From Candidatus Saccharimonadota bacterium (GTDB lineage Bacteria; Patescibacteriota; Saccharimonadia; Saccharimonadales; Saccharimonadaceae), in the NCBI GenBank assembly GCA_017404335.1, contig JAFRCN010000002.1, positions 165,821 to 229,820 of the forward strand: 64,000 bases of DNA, read 5' to 3'. Below the pieces are notes generated by a model. The model worked only from the letters and a program-made list of their open reading frames with translations. It made no database searches and was not told the origin of the DNA. Positions within the stretch are counted from its first letter, which is position 1. Each line of letters starts with the position of its first letter. Shown here one piece after another: positions 33,314 to 40,678 of the stretch. Both the position numbers and the translations under genes were made by a program.

Positions 33314-33647
33314 AGCCGGTGACGGTCGCGGCTTCCATGTTGGCGGCAACGGTAGAGGATTTAGCTGTCGCAACGGAGGTCAGACGCGCTTTCTCGACCG
33401 CAAGGTCGTCTTTTCTAGCGTTTAATTCAGTAATTTCAGTTTCAACGGAGGAAATTTCATAATCAAAACTAGTAGCCTTAGTGCCTTCAGCAACATAGAT
33501 GAGCCCAAAGACTAGGGTCAGCATACTGATAATTACAATTTGAGAGATGGAACCTAGACTTTTCGCGGTAAACCGAACAGTGTTCCTATTCCGGGCAAAG
33601 GTCGTCGTAGATACTGCACGTCGGCTGACGTAGGTTTGGTTAATCAT
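33300..33647 (-). CDS. FtsL-like septum protein
   Basis: 115 aa. Short polar N-terminus, one membrane span (about 34-54, QIVIISMLTLVFGLIYVA), then a heptad-rich coiled coil (about 60-95, EISSVETEITELNARKDDLAVEKARL). Its size, topology and position between rsmH and the PBP gene match FtsL/FtsB-type bitopic division proteins, which link FtsQ to FtsW-FtsI. Sequence conservation in this family is always weak. Co-transcribed and overlapping with the PBP gene. Confidence 0.75.
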   Translation of the reverse strand: MINQTYVSRRAVSTTTFARNRNTVRFTAKSLGSISQIVIISMLTLVFGLIYVAEGTKATSFDYEISSVETEITELNARKDDLAVEKARLTSVATAKSSTVAANMEAATVTGYATE

Positions 33648-33707
33648 TTTTATTATTTCCTCGCTATTTTTATGTTTGTTTTAATATGTTTGATATTCTA
33701 ACTTAGT

Positions 33708-33817
33708 CCGAGAGGGCTTTATAGACAGAGCTATAAGTAATCTATAAAGTCCGTCTCGGGAAGGTCATACACTTCACACTCTCTGTGAAAACTCTAATTG
33801 GTAGGCCCTAAAAGGCC
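33708..33817 (-). ncRNA. Structured region between leader peptide and ftsL-like gene
   Basis: A long hairpin pairs 33708-33725 with 33741-33759 (CCGAGA...CTTTATAGA/TCTATAAAG...TCTCGG). Two smaller ones follow: TTCACA-CTCTC-TGTGAA (33773-33789) and GGCC-CTAAAA-GGCC (33804-33817). It lies between the 21-codon ORF and ftsL and has no T-run, so it is not a simple terminator. Confidence 0.55.
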
Positions 33818-33837
33818 CGTATCCCCCCTATTGATTC

Positions 33838-33903
33838 CTACCGGAAATTTACCTTGATGGTTTGTTTGCGCGATTTATTCGCAATCATGATTTGTTTTGG
33901 CAT
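33838..33903 (-). CDS. Possible 21-aa basic leader peptide
   Basis: Encodes MPKQIMIANKSRKQTIKVNF plus Arg. Preceded by AAGGAGG 5 nt before ATG, the best Shine-Dalgarno in the window. Basic (six Lys/Arg) and with no family likeness. It sits between rsmH and the structured RNA before ftsL, the usual place of a regulatory leader ORF. Expression is not proven. Confidence 0.5.
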   Translation of the reverse strand: MPKQIMIANKSRKQTIKVNFR

Positions 33904-33936
33904 GTTGCCTCCTTTTTATGTTTAGTTTTTGTTTTA

Positions 33937-34815
33937 TCAAATCCGCTTCCGCACGACTCTAAACTTTGCGCTGCGAGAACGCGGGTTGATAACTAACTCC
34001 GGTTTTTCCGCAACGAGAGGCTTTTTAGTCAGGATTTCGAGAGGCGATTCCTCGCCGAGCGAGCTTTCCTCTTTGAAAAATGTCTTGACTAGCCGGTCTT
34101 CTAGACTATGGAAGGTGATAATTCCGAGGCGACCGTTTTTATTAAGTAGCTTCGGCAGGAGCGGGAGGGTCTTTTCGATTTGACCCAGCTCGTCGTTTAC
34201 TACTATACGGACCGCTTGGAAGATAGTGGTAGCAGGATGAATCTTCGAATAGCCATGCAACCTTACTCTTACCAATTCGGCTAACTCCAACGTACTATGA
34301 ATCGGTCGATGATGCACGATTATCCTAGCTAGCATTGCAGCACGGCCCGGGCTCTCTTCGCCATACTTTACGAAAATTTCTGTGAGTTCCCTTTCGCTAT
34401 ATTTATTTATAATATCGTCTGCGGTCAATTTTTGGCGCCGGTCCATCCGCATATCGAGAGGAGCATCGTATTTAAACGAGAAGCCCCGACTTCCTATGTC
34501 TAGTTGCGGAGAAGAAACTCCAAAATCGGCGAGTATAATATCAAAAGTCTTTCCACACTCGAAAAGCTGTAGCACCGAATTATAAAAATCTTGATTGATA
34601 ATTTCAGTCTCCGGCGGGAACTTCTGTTTCAAATAATTTACAGCAAATTCGTCGCGATCGACTAAAACTGAGGTTTTATAAGACTGTGTTACATCCAAAA
34701 TCTTACTGGCATGTCCTCCGTAGCCGGCAGTTAAATCTAAATATTTATCTCCGGGGTGCGGGTCCAAAGTCGCCAGGACTTCCGATAATAATACAGGGAT
34801 ATGCAGTTTCTCCAT
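33937..34815 (-). CDS. rsmH: 16S rRNA m4C1402 methyltransferase RsmH
   Basis: 292 aa. SAM-dependent methylation of C1402 in the ribosomal P site. HIPVLLSEVLATL at the start, LDLTAGYGGHASKIL as the SAM loop, ADFGVSSPQLD, GFSFKYDAPLDMRMD, and IITFHSLEDRLVKTFF near the end are all intact. It opens the division cluster, the common bacterial order, but mraZ is missing upstream. Leaderless start. Confidence 0.97.
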   Translation of the reverse strand: MEKLHIPVLLSEVLATLDPHPGDKYLDLTAGYGGHASKILDVTQSYKTSVLVDRDEFAVNYLKQKFPPETEIINQDFYNSVLQLFECGKTFDIILADFGVSSPQLDIGSRGFSFKYDAPLDMRMDRRQKLTADDIINKYSERELTEIFVKYGEESPGRAAMLARIIVHHRPIHSTLELAELVRVRLHGYSKIHPATTIFQAVRIVVNDELGQIEKTLPLLPKLLNKNGRLGIITFHSLEDRLVKTFFKEESSLGEESPLEILTKKPLVAEKPELVINPRSRSAKFRVVRKRI

Positions 34816-34822
34816 ATCTTAT

Positions 34823-34828
34823 ATTATA
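34823..34828 (-). promoter_or_regulatory. -10 box, leaderless rsmH
   Basis: TATAAT on the minus strand, 7 nt before ATG 34815. Confidence 0.75.
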
Positions 34829-35010
34829 CACTGTTTGAGACCGTTCAACTAGAAACTTCGACGGTTTTGTTTTTGTTTGATTTTTGTTTGATTCACAATT
34901 CATCTACCACGATATTGACGAGCGCTAGACTGATCATAGAATCATGGCCGTTGAGAGACTTATTGTGTAAATTTAACCATAGAGTTTAATTGGGAGGTGT
35001 GTTTTAAGGA

Positions 35011-35190
35011 ATGTACGCACGATTATTTTTTCGCATCTCGCTGAGATTTAATGCGCGCGAAGCTCCTAGATGGTCGGTCTCAAACGATTTTAAGGTGCGA
35101 TTTTGTTTAGCGTTTTTGTTTATTTATTCGCTAATTTCAGTTTATTATATTTTTGCGGAAAATGCAAGAGCTTTTTTGAAGATTTTTTAA
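35011..35190 (+). CDS. 59-aa basic membrane peptide
   Basis: Too short for most gene callers. Basic N-terminal half (RLFFRISLRFNAREAPRW) and one hydrophobic span (about 31-50, FCLAFLFIYSLISVYYIFA). A GGGAGGTG site lies about 13 nt upstream and AAGGA directly before ATG. The 190 bp upstream of it show no other gene. Not recognised; a single-span small protein is the most that can be said. Confidence 0.45.
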   Translation: MYARLFFRISLRFNAREAPRWSVSNDFKVRFCLAFLFIYSLISVYYIFAENARAFLKIF

Positions 35191-35293
35191 CTTAGGCTTT
35201 TTCGCAGGTGTGGAAAACTTCTCTGTTATTTTACCGAACATGTGTGATTGATTTTGTTCTTATTTTATTTTATAGAAACCGAACACGTATGGT

Positions 35294-35323
35294 ATTGACT
35301 TTTTATATTATTTGTGCTATAAT
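35294..35323 (+). promoter_or_regulatory. Promoter of the 194-aa gene
   Basis: TTGACT, 18 bp, TATAAT; leader about 37 nt with SD AAGGGGGG. Confidence 0.75.
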
Positions 35324-35366
35324 AGTGGCATATTGGGTTTTTGTGCCTTGAAGGGGGGGTGAAAAT

Positions 35367-35951
35367 ATGCCCAGTGGAACTTTTGAAGAACGGAGCAGAG
35401 AGGTTGATTTCGTCTTAAAGGAGGAGTACAGATTCACTTTTCTGTGCTATCTGAAAATCGCGAAAGTCATGATTGAGCTCGGAACTGAAGCTAAGAATGT
35501 TGCGAGACTGCAATTATTCTTAGGCGGTGGGAGGTGTTGCAAAGATAACTGCGATGAATCGTGGTCTGAAGTAATTAAAGCTGGCGATTCCCTGTTTTTC
35601 CGCTACGGAATGGACTACTCGCTTGAAAGCTTTAATTCTGCCGCTAAGCAGCTATTTGCCGAACTGTCGGTGACACGGCGACAAGAACAGCGGTTGTTTA
35701 AGGATTTGTTGCGCTTGACGCAAGAAATCAACCCCGTAAAAGCTGAGGGAGGGCAGGCGCCGACGTCTTGGTTTTTTGGTGATGCAAAAAAACACCGTCG
35801 GCTCCTGACGATGGACTCTCTGGCGCTAGACCGGATAAAGTACTATGAGGCCGCACTTACGAAGTACGGCGAAAGACCTCTCTTGCCTTATGGGTTAGAG
35901 ATGAGCTTTCGGGTCTTCCATGGGGGTTTGGCGCATCTGGCTCCGTTGTAG
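35367..35951 (+). CDS. Hypothetical soluble helical protein
   Basis: 194 aa. Not recognised. No signal or membrane span; mostly predicted alpha-helical, with a Cys pair pattern GGGRCCKDNC near residues 50-60 that could bind metal. Uses a -35/-10 promoter and a G-rich ribosome site instead of the leaderless mode. Terminator directly after the stop. Confidence 0.6.
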   Translation: MPSGTFEERSREVDFVLKEEYRFTFLCYLKIAKVMIELGTEAKNVARLQLFLGGGRCCKDNCDESWSEVIKAGDSLFFRYGMDYSLESFNSAAKQLFAELSVTRRQEQRLFKDLLRLTQEINPVKAEGGQAPTSWFFGDAKKHRRLLTMDSLALDRIKYYEAALTKYGERPLLPYGLEMSFRVFHGGLAHLAPL

Positions 35952-35959
35952 CACAATAA

Positions 35960-35984
35960 ATGGTCGGTTCGCCGGCCATTTTTT
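35960..35984 (+). terminator. Terminator
   Basis: ATGGTCGG-TTCG-CCGGCCAT followed by TTTTTT. Confidence 0.85.
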
Positions 35985-37299
35985 ATGGCTTAAAAAGTAG
36001 CTCGGAGATGAATCGGGTAGCGCCGGGATGGCAAGAGTGGATAAGATTGATTAGTTTGGCACCTTTAGTGTTTAATTCTAATTTCTGGCTAAAGTGATTG
36101 GCAATTTGGCGGAACTTCTCCTGGATTTCTTCGTATCCGGCTTGATTGCTCCAATATCCTGTCCAGTATCTCGCTTGGGCGTAGATTTCGTAGTTGATTA
36201 AGTCCTGGATATCCTGCGGTGGCATTTTGCCGCTGGCTAGGCTTTCGTTAAAGCTGGCGAATTCGCCTCCGTCCCTAGGCAGACAAAGGATAAAATGGGG
36301 GACGTCTTTCATGGGGCCTAGTCCCCTTTTGTAACAGGTCGAAGGGTATTCTATTTCCGTTAGACCGTGACTTTTGTTAAATTTTTCTTTAATTTTAGAG
36401 ATTTTGTTGCCTCCGTGACCGATAGTTAGATCGAAGCCGATTGGGTAGTAAATTGGGTCGGCAGCTTCTTCGCCGTTTTTGACAGGAAGAAATACTGCGG
36501 TGTCGGCTTTATGATGAAAATCGTCATAGTCGCTAGTTAAAATAGTCGCTGCAGGATGTTTGCCAGTCGGAGCGTCGAAGAAACCGACTCTAGTTAGGGG
36601 ATAAAAGAAGCTTTCGAGAATTCTACCGTCGATTTTGTCTTCAATCTTATCTTCTTCTTTTTCGTCGTTTTGAAGGAATTTCTCTTTCCAGCGATCAACT
36701 TTTGCCGCATGAACAAGAGAGTATCTTTCTGAACCAACGTCTTGGAACCTGCCGACATATTTCGAACGTTCTCGATAATCAAGAGGACCGACAAAATATC
36801 TTGCTAATTCCTTTTGTTTTTCGTAGCTTTTTGGCAGATTGACGGCAAACTCGAATGTGTTGTCTTTTCTTGCTTGTATTTCGTCGGAAACGGCATCCAT
36901 GATTTCTTGGTTTTTGAGACGTTCGGCGAAGACTTGGCTGTAGGTTTCTTCGGTAGTCTCAGGGGCATATTCATTGAACCGGTAGCCGTGAATGGCTGTA
37001 TGAGTGGGTTTGCCATGGTAATCTTCGTAAGGGTAGTACTTTCCGGGCTTGGGAGGAGTTTCTAAGCTAGGATCTTTTTTTATGGCATATTCACCGATTC
37101 TTTTTAATCTTTCTGCGTAAGCTTCGTCGGATTCCGCCTCGCCTTTAGGGTACATTTCTTTTATCGAGCGTTTTCTAAGAGAAGCCTCAGTCCAATAATC
37201 GGGTGCTTTGTTCTCAAGATTATGCCATTTTCCGGGTTCACCCTTTTTGTTGATTTCGGATTCGGCTTCGGTTTTGGTAAAGATTCTTTCATGCTTCAT
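35983..37299 (-). CDS. Hypothetical protein, possible nuclease-like core
   Basis: 438 aa. Not recognised. Long charged N-terminal part (about 1-225). The C-terminal half contains SDYDDFHHKADTAVFLP followed about 20 residues later by YYPIGFDLTIG. An Asp...Ala-Asp...Asp-x-Thr arrangement of this kind is seen in PD-(D/E)XK-like nucleases and in several uncharacterised CPR proteins, but the lysine cannot be placed with confidence. No signal peptide. Leaderless start with TGATAAAAT. It diverges from the KwaB-like gene. Confidence 0.55.
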   Translation of the reverse strand: MKHERIFTKTEAESEINKKGEPGKWHNLENKAPDYWTEASLRKRSIKEMYPKGEAESDEAYAERLKRIGEYAIKKDPSLETPPKPGKYYPYEDYHGKPTHTAIHGYRFNEYAPETTEETYSQVFAERLKNQEIMDAVSDEIQARKDNTFEFAVNLPKSYEKQKELARYFVGPLDYRERSKYVGRFQDVGSERYSLVHAAKVDRWKEKFLQNDEKEEDKIEDKIDGRILESFFYPLTRVGFFDAPTGKHPAATILTSDYDDFHHKADTAVFLPVKNGEEAADPIYYPIGFDLTIGHGGNKISKIKEKFNKSHGLTEIEYPSTCYKRGLGPMKDVPHFILCLPRDGGEFASFNESLASGKMPPQDIQDLINYEIYAQARYWTGYWSNQAGYEEIQEKFRQIANHFSQKLELNTKGAKLINLIHSCHPGATRFISELLFKP

Positions 37300-37305
37300 A
37301 ATTAC

Positions 37306-37311
37306 ATTTTA
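37306..37311 (-). promoter_or_regulatory. -10 box, leaderless
   Basis: TAAAAT on the minus strand, 6 nt before ATG 37299. Confidence 0.55.
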
Positions 37312-37370
37312 TCATATAGCGTTTGGTCTTGAGGGTGTGATATAATAGGTGAAAATAAGTGGAGAAAAAT

Positions 37371-38360
37371 ATGGACAATAATAGTGGCGAGCCGTTTGAT
37401 GTATTCTTGTGGGCGAATGAGGTTGACGAGGTGAAGAATAACGTCTCGGCAGAGCTTTTCTTATTTAATAAAAATTATACGCCGTATAAAATTAAATATT
37501 CCGATAAGCTGACTGGGGCGGTGAAGGCGATGTTTATGCAAGAGGCGATACATTTTGTTATCGAAGAGGCGGACAAGGGGTTAGAAGTGCGCGACTACGA
37601 GAAAGCAGATGGCGAGGAGAAAGTAATCTATCGAACTTCTCTTTCGAAAGTCGGGCGGGCGGAGACATTGATTCATTTGATTGAAAACGAATATAAAGAT
37701 ATCGATTATTTTTCGGAAAACGAATACGACTTTAAGAAAGTTAAAGGTATAATCGCGAAGTTTACCTACCCGGGCGGAGACGAGGGGTCGAAGACTTTTT
37801 ATATCGCAAAGATGATTTCGGCATCATCGGCTCTCAAGGGAGCGCAATCTTGGGAGATTAACGGGGAAAGTTTCGAGCCATTCTCGGCGGAAATTGCCCT
37901 AAAAATGCCCGACGACAACCAAGTCGCGATTGTCGACGGTAATATTGTAGTTTTTAATCAGGCGAAGTTCGAAAATCTGTTTCAGTACGACTACAAATCG
38001 CAGGTAATTGCTGAGGCAAAGGCGAAAGAATTAACCGAAAAATATAAATTGTCGTTTTCGGAAGGGCTGACGCTTGATTCCCTGCTCGCGGATAAGAAGC
38101 CGATTTTGAAAAAAGTGCAAGCGATGGACATTGCGGAAGAGATGCCGCAAGAAAAGCTACTTGAATATGCGGACGAGATGCAACTTGAGCTGATGACGGA
38201 CGACGACGGGTCGATTATCATTATGGACGACAAAGATTTAACGATGTTTGTAAATCTTTTGAACGAAGATTATTATGTATCGCCGGTGAATGGGCGACGA
38301 TACGAAATAAAATCGAAAAAGCTGCTCGGCGAACCGGATGGCGAGCCGCCACGCGGATAA
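37371..38360 (+). CDS. KwaB-like DUF4868 protein without KwaA
   Basis: 329 aa from ATG 37371 with GGAG upstream; a GTG four codons earlier is less likely. The layout follows the DUF4868 domain: an N-terminal mixed region, a central stretch with IVDGNIVVFNQAKFENLFQYD, and near the end VNLLNEDYYVSPVNGRRYEIKSKKLLG. The central part resembles the family's strand-plus-helix step, and the end is close to the family's terminal LNDDY...LTGxxYExxSKxKL pattern. In the Kiwa antiphage system KwaB works with the membrane protein KwaA. No four-span membrane partner lies on either side, so this is a solo copy, perhaps with another role. Recognition is by memory of the family pattern. Confidence 0.6.
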   Translation: MDNNSGEPFDVFLWANEVDEVKNNVSAELFLFNKNYTPYKIKYSDKLTGAVKAMFMQEAIHFVIEEADKGLEVRDYEKADGEEKVIYRTSLSKVGRAETLIHLIENEYKDIDYFSENEYDFKKVKGIIAKFTYPGGDEGSKTFYIAKMISASSALKGAQSWEINGESFEPFSAEIALKMPDDNQVAIVDGNIVVFNQAKFENLFQYDYKSQVIAEAKAKELTEKYKLSFSEGLTLDSLLADKKPILKKVQAMDIAEEMPQEKLLEYADEMQLELMTDDDGSIIIMDDKDLTMFVNLLNEDYYVSPVNGRRYEIKSKKLLGEPDGEPPRG

Positions 38361-38362
38361 GA

Positions 38363-38893
38363 TTATAATTCCGCGTATGGCGCGTCGATAAAGTTCGATT
38401 CGCCGAGGGTTTCGAAGGTTTTTTGAAGGTCGAGGCGAGCGTCGACGGCGGAGTCTTGGTCGGTCAGGACGGATTCGATTTTGGCGTAGTAGCCGGGGAG
38501 ATTCTCGATTTTGTCGAGGTAAATGAAGGTTCCTTCGCCCATCTTTAAATCTTGGCGACGACGGGAGACTTCGGCGGTAGGTCTAAAGCCAAGTTGGAGG
38601 ATGATATTCACGACGGTTTCGTAATCTTTGATCTCGGTCTTTTCGACGATGTCGACGCCGGAGTCTTCGATGTGACGCTTTAAGATAAGGTAATACTTTG
38701 CGGGTTTATCGACGGCTTTCATTTCGGTACGCATGACGAGGCGAGGGTAGTTTGAGTTCTTTTTGTAGTTTCGCGGAAGGTAGATGCGGTCGTGTTGCCA
38801 GTAAATCGCAGAGAAATCGAGATCGATTTCGGAGAGCTTATCTTCGAAATCATCGCGGTTTTTCAACTTCGCCTTCAAGATTACTTTTTTCAT
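38363..38893 (-). CDS. CYTH-domain protein lacking the ExExK motif
   Basis: 176 aa, normal for a stand-alone CYTH (CyaB/thiamine-triphosphatase-like) domain, which binds organic polyphosphates and metal in a beta tunnel. Visible family features are RLVMRTE, KYYLILKR, VEKTEIKDYE, VSRRRQDL and FIYLDKIENLPGYYAKIE. The hallmark N-terminal EIELK (two glutamates for metal) reads ILKAKLK here, so both acidic residues are lost. This suggests altered metal use or a binding-only role. Leaderless start; converges with the KwaB-like gene at a 2-bp gap. Confidence 0.75.
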   Translation of the reverse strand: MKKVILKAKLKNRDDFEDKLSEIDLDFSAIYWQHDRIYLPRNYKKNSNYPRLVMRTEMKAVDKPAKYYLILKRHIEDSGVDIVEKTEIKDYETVVNIILQLGFRPTAEVSRRRQDLKMGEGTFIYLDKIENLPGYYAKIESVLTDQDSAVDARLDLQKTFETLGESNFIDAPYAEL

Positions 38894-38899
38894 AACTAT

Positions 38900-38905
38900 A
38901 TTATA
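38900..38905 (-). promoter_or_regulatory. -10 box, leaderless CYTH gene
   Basis: TGATATAAT on the minus strand, 6 nt before ATG 38893. Confidence 0.75.
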
Positions 38906-40678
38906 TCATTTTTGGAGGGATTGGTAATACGAATTAGATTTTAGGAGTTCTTTCGGGGAGCCTTCACCGACGAGGCGACCTTTGTCGACAACGAGAACGC
39001 GGTCGGCGAGGCGCATCAGCTCGGGTTTATGCGTAATCATGATGACGGTATGGTCCTCTTTTAGCTTCTTTAAGACGGAGACGACCTTCTCGGTTGACTT
39101 CGGGTCGAGGCTCGAGGTCACCTCGTCGAAAAGGAGGACTTCAGATTTAGACAGAAGTGTACGAGCGAGAGAAAGAAGCTGTTTTTGGCCGGTCGAGAGG
39201 TTTTCGGCATCGCGACGAAGTGGAGTATCGTAGCCGTTTTCGAGCTTCATAATATCATTATGAATTCCGACAAGCTTACAGGCGGCAATTTGCTCGTCAA
39301 TGTTATTATTGACTAGGTTGAAATTTTCACGGATGGTCATGTCGAAAACAAATGGCTTTTGGGCGACGAGGCTGACGTTCGAAGCGAATACTTCCTTCGT
39401 ATAATCATAGATACTTTCGCCGTCGAGGAGGATGTCCCCTTTCGTGACTTTATAAAGGCGAAGTAGGAGGCGAAAAATAGTCGACTTACCGGATCCGGAT
39501 TTACCAACAATCGCGGTAAAAGTTTTCGGCTCGATTTTGAAGGAAATATTTTTAAAGCTCGGGGCTTTTTTGACCGGGAATTCGAGTGGAGTGCCATCTG
39601 GGGCTTTTTTGGGAGGCTCGTCGTAGGTAAAGGAAACGTTACTAAATTCTACGACGCCTTTAATGTTGTCGGTTTTATTGTTACCAAATTTAAGCATGTG
39701 TGGAGTTTCGTAGCGGAGGAGGCGGTAGAGACGCTCGACCGCGATAGAGCTTCTTGAGACGTTGTCGATCGAATTACAGATTTTTTCGTAGCGATTCAAA
39801 ATATCATTGAAATAGCCGAGAACGAGAACGAGCATTGAGATAGAATATTCGCCTTTTAAGATTAAGTCGATGCAAATAAAATAGACGATGAACCGGCCGA
39901 TACCGATAAAGACTGGGACTATACCGGTAGCGTAATCACGATGGAGGCGCTGGAGACCGTAGTACTTTTTCCAGGATTGTTTTTCCCTTTCGTGGTATTC
40001 AGAAAGGTTTTCTTTTAGATTCATGACTTGGACTTCTTTATAGCCGTCGATAATTTGGGAATAAAGACCGGAAAGTTCGTCGGCGTGTTCGCGCTGGATA
40101 GCTTGGTAGCGGTCGCGCTTTTTGGTGTGGTGGACAAAAATTACGACTGCGATTAAGAGGAGACCGAGGACGATAAAGCCGATTTTTAGATCGATGAAGC
40201 AAAGGACCACGGCATTCGTCACGACGCCGACGATGTGCGTAATCGTGTCGCAGAAAAAGTCGGGGACTTGGCGAGCTTGATCAATATCACGAAAAGCAGT
40301 GCTGACGAGAGTGGCTTTCGAAATGTTTTTCGTAAAGCTGGCGTCGAACTCGGTGACTTTTTTTAGAATGCGAGCTTGGAGAATATTATGAATATTGTTA
40401 GCATTAATATAATAGGCCCAATAGTTATAATGACGACAAATTAGATAGAAAGTCGCGGTCGCGAGGAACAGAGCGATGTAGGCGAAGGCCAAGCTAAAGT
40501 CGGAGTTTTCGAGAGAGTTGATAATTCTCGAGGCGACAAACGGGACTAAGAGGTAAGACAATACTCCCGAAAGCGCGGAGACAGCGAGGTGGGCGAGATG
40601 ACGCCTTCTCGTTGCTTTAAGGGCGATAAAATGGCGCAAGATGCGAGTATAATAAATCGGAACTTTAAGTTTAGGCAT
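38906..40678 (-). CDS. ABC exporter half-transporter, catalytic subunit
   Basis: 590 aa. Six-span exporter domain (1-310) fused to a nucleotide-binding domain. Walker A VGKSGSGKST, signature LSTGQKQ (usually LSGGQ), Walker B EVLLFDEVTSSLD with the catalytic glutamate, and the switch histidine in VIMITHKP are present. Overlaps the partner gene by 8 bp (both on the minus strand, this one second), so the two are translated together and should form a heterodimer. Substrate unknown; lipid, peptide or drug export are all possible. Confidence 0.9.
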   Translation of the reverse strand: MPKLKVPIYYTRILRHFIALKATRRRHLAHLAVSALSGVLSYLLVPFVASRIINSLENSDFSLAFAYIALFLATATFYLICRHYNYWAYYINANNIHNILQARILKKVTEFDASFTKNISKATLVSTAFRDIDQARQVPDFFCDTITHIVGVVTNAVVLCFIDLKIGFIVLGLLLIAVVIFVHHTKKRDRYQAIQREHADELSGLYSQIIDGYKEVQVMNLKENLSEYHEREKQSWKKYYGLQRLHRDYATGIVPVFIGIGRFIVYFICIDLILKGEYSISMLVLVLGYFNDILNRYEKICNSIDNVSRSSIAVERLYRLLRYETPHMLKFGNNKTDNIKGVVEFSNVSFTYDEPPKKAPDGTPLEFPVKKAPSFKNISFKIEPKTFTAIVGKSGSGKSTIFRLLLRLYKVTKGDILLDGESIYDYTKEVFASNVSLVAQKPFVFDMTIRENFNLVNNNIDEQIAACKLVGIHNDIMKLENGYDTPLRRDAENLSTGQKQLLSLARTLLSKSEVLLFDEVTSSLDPKSTEKVVSVLKKLKEDHTVIMITHKPELMRLADRVLVVDKGRLVGEGSPKELLKSNSYYQSLQK

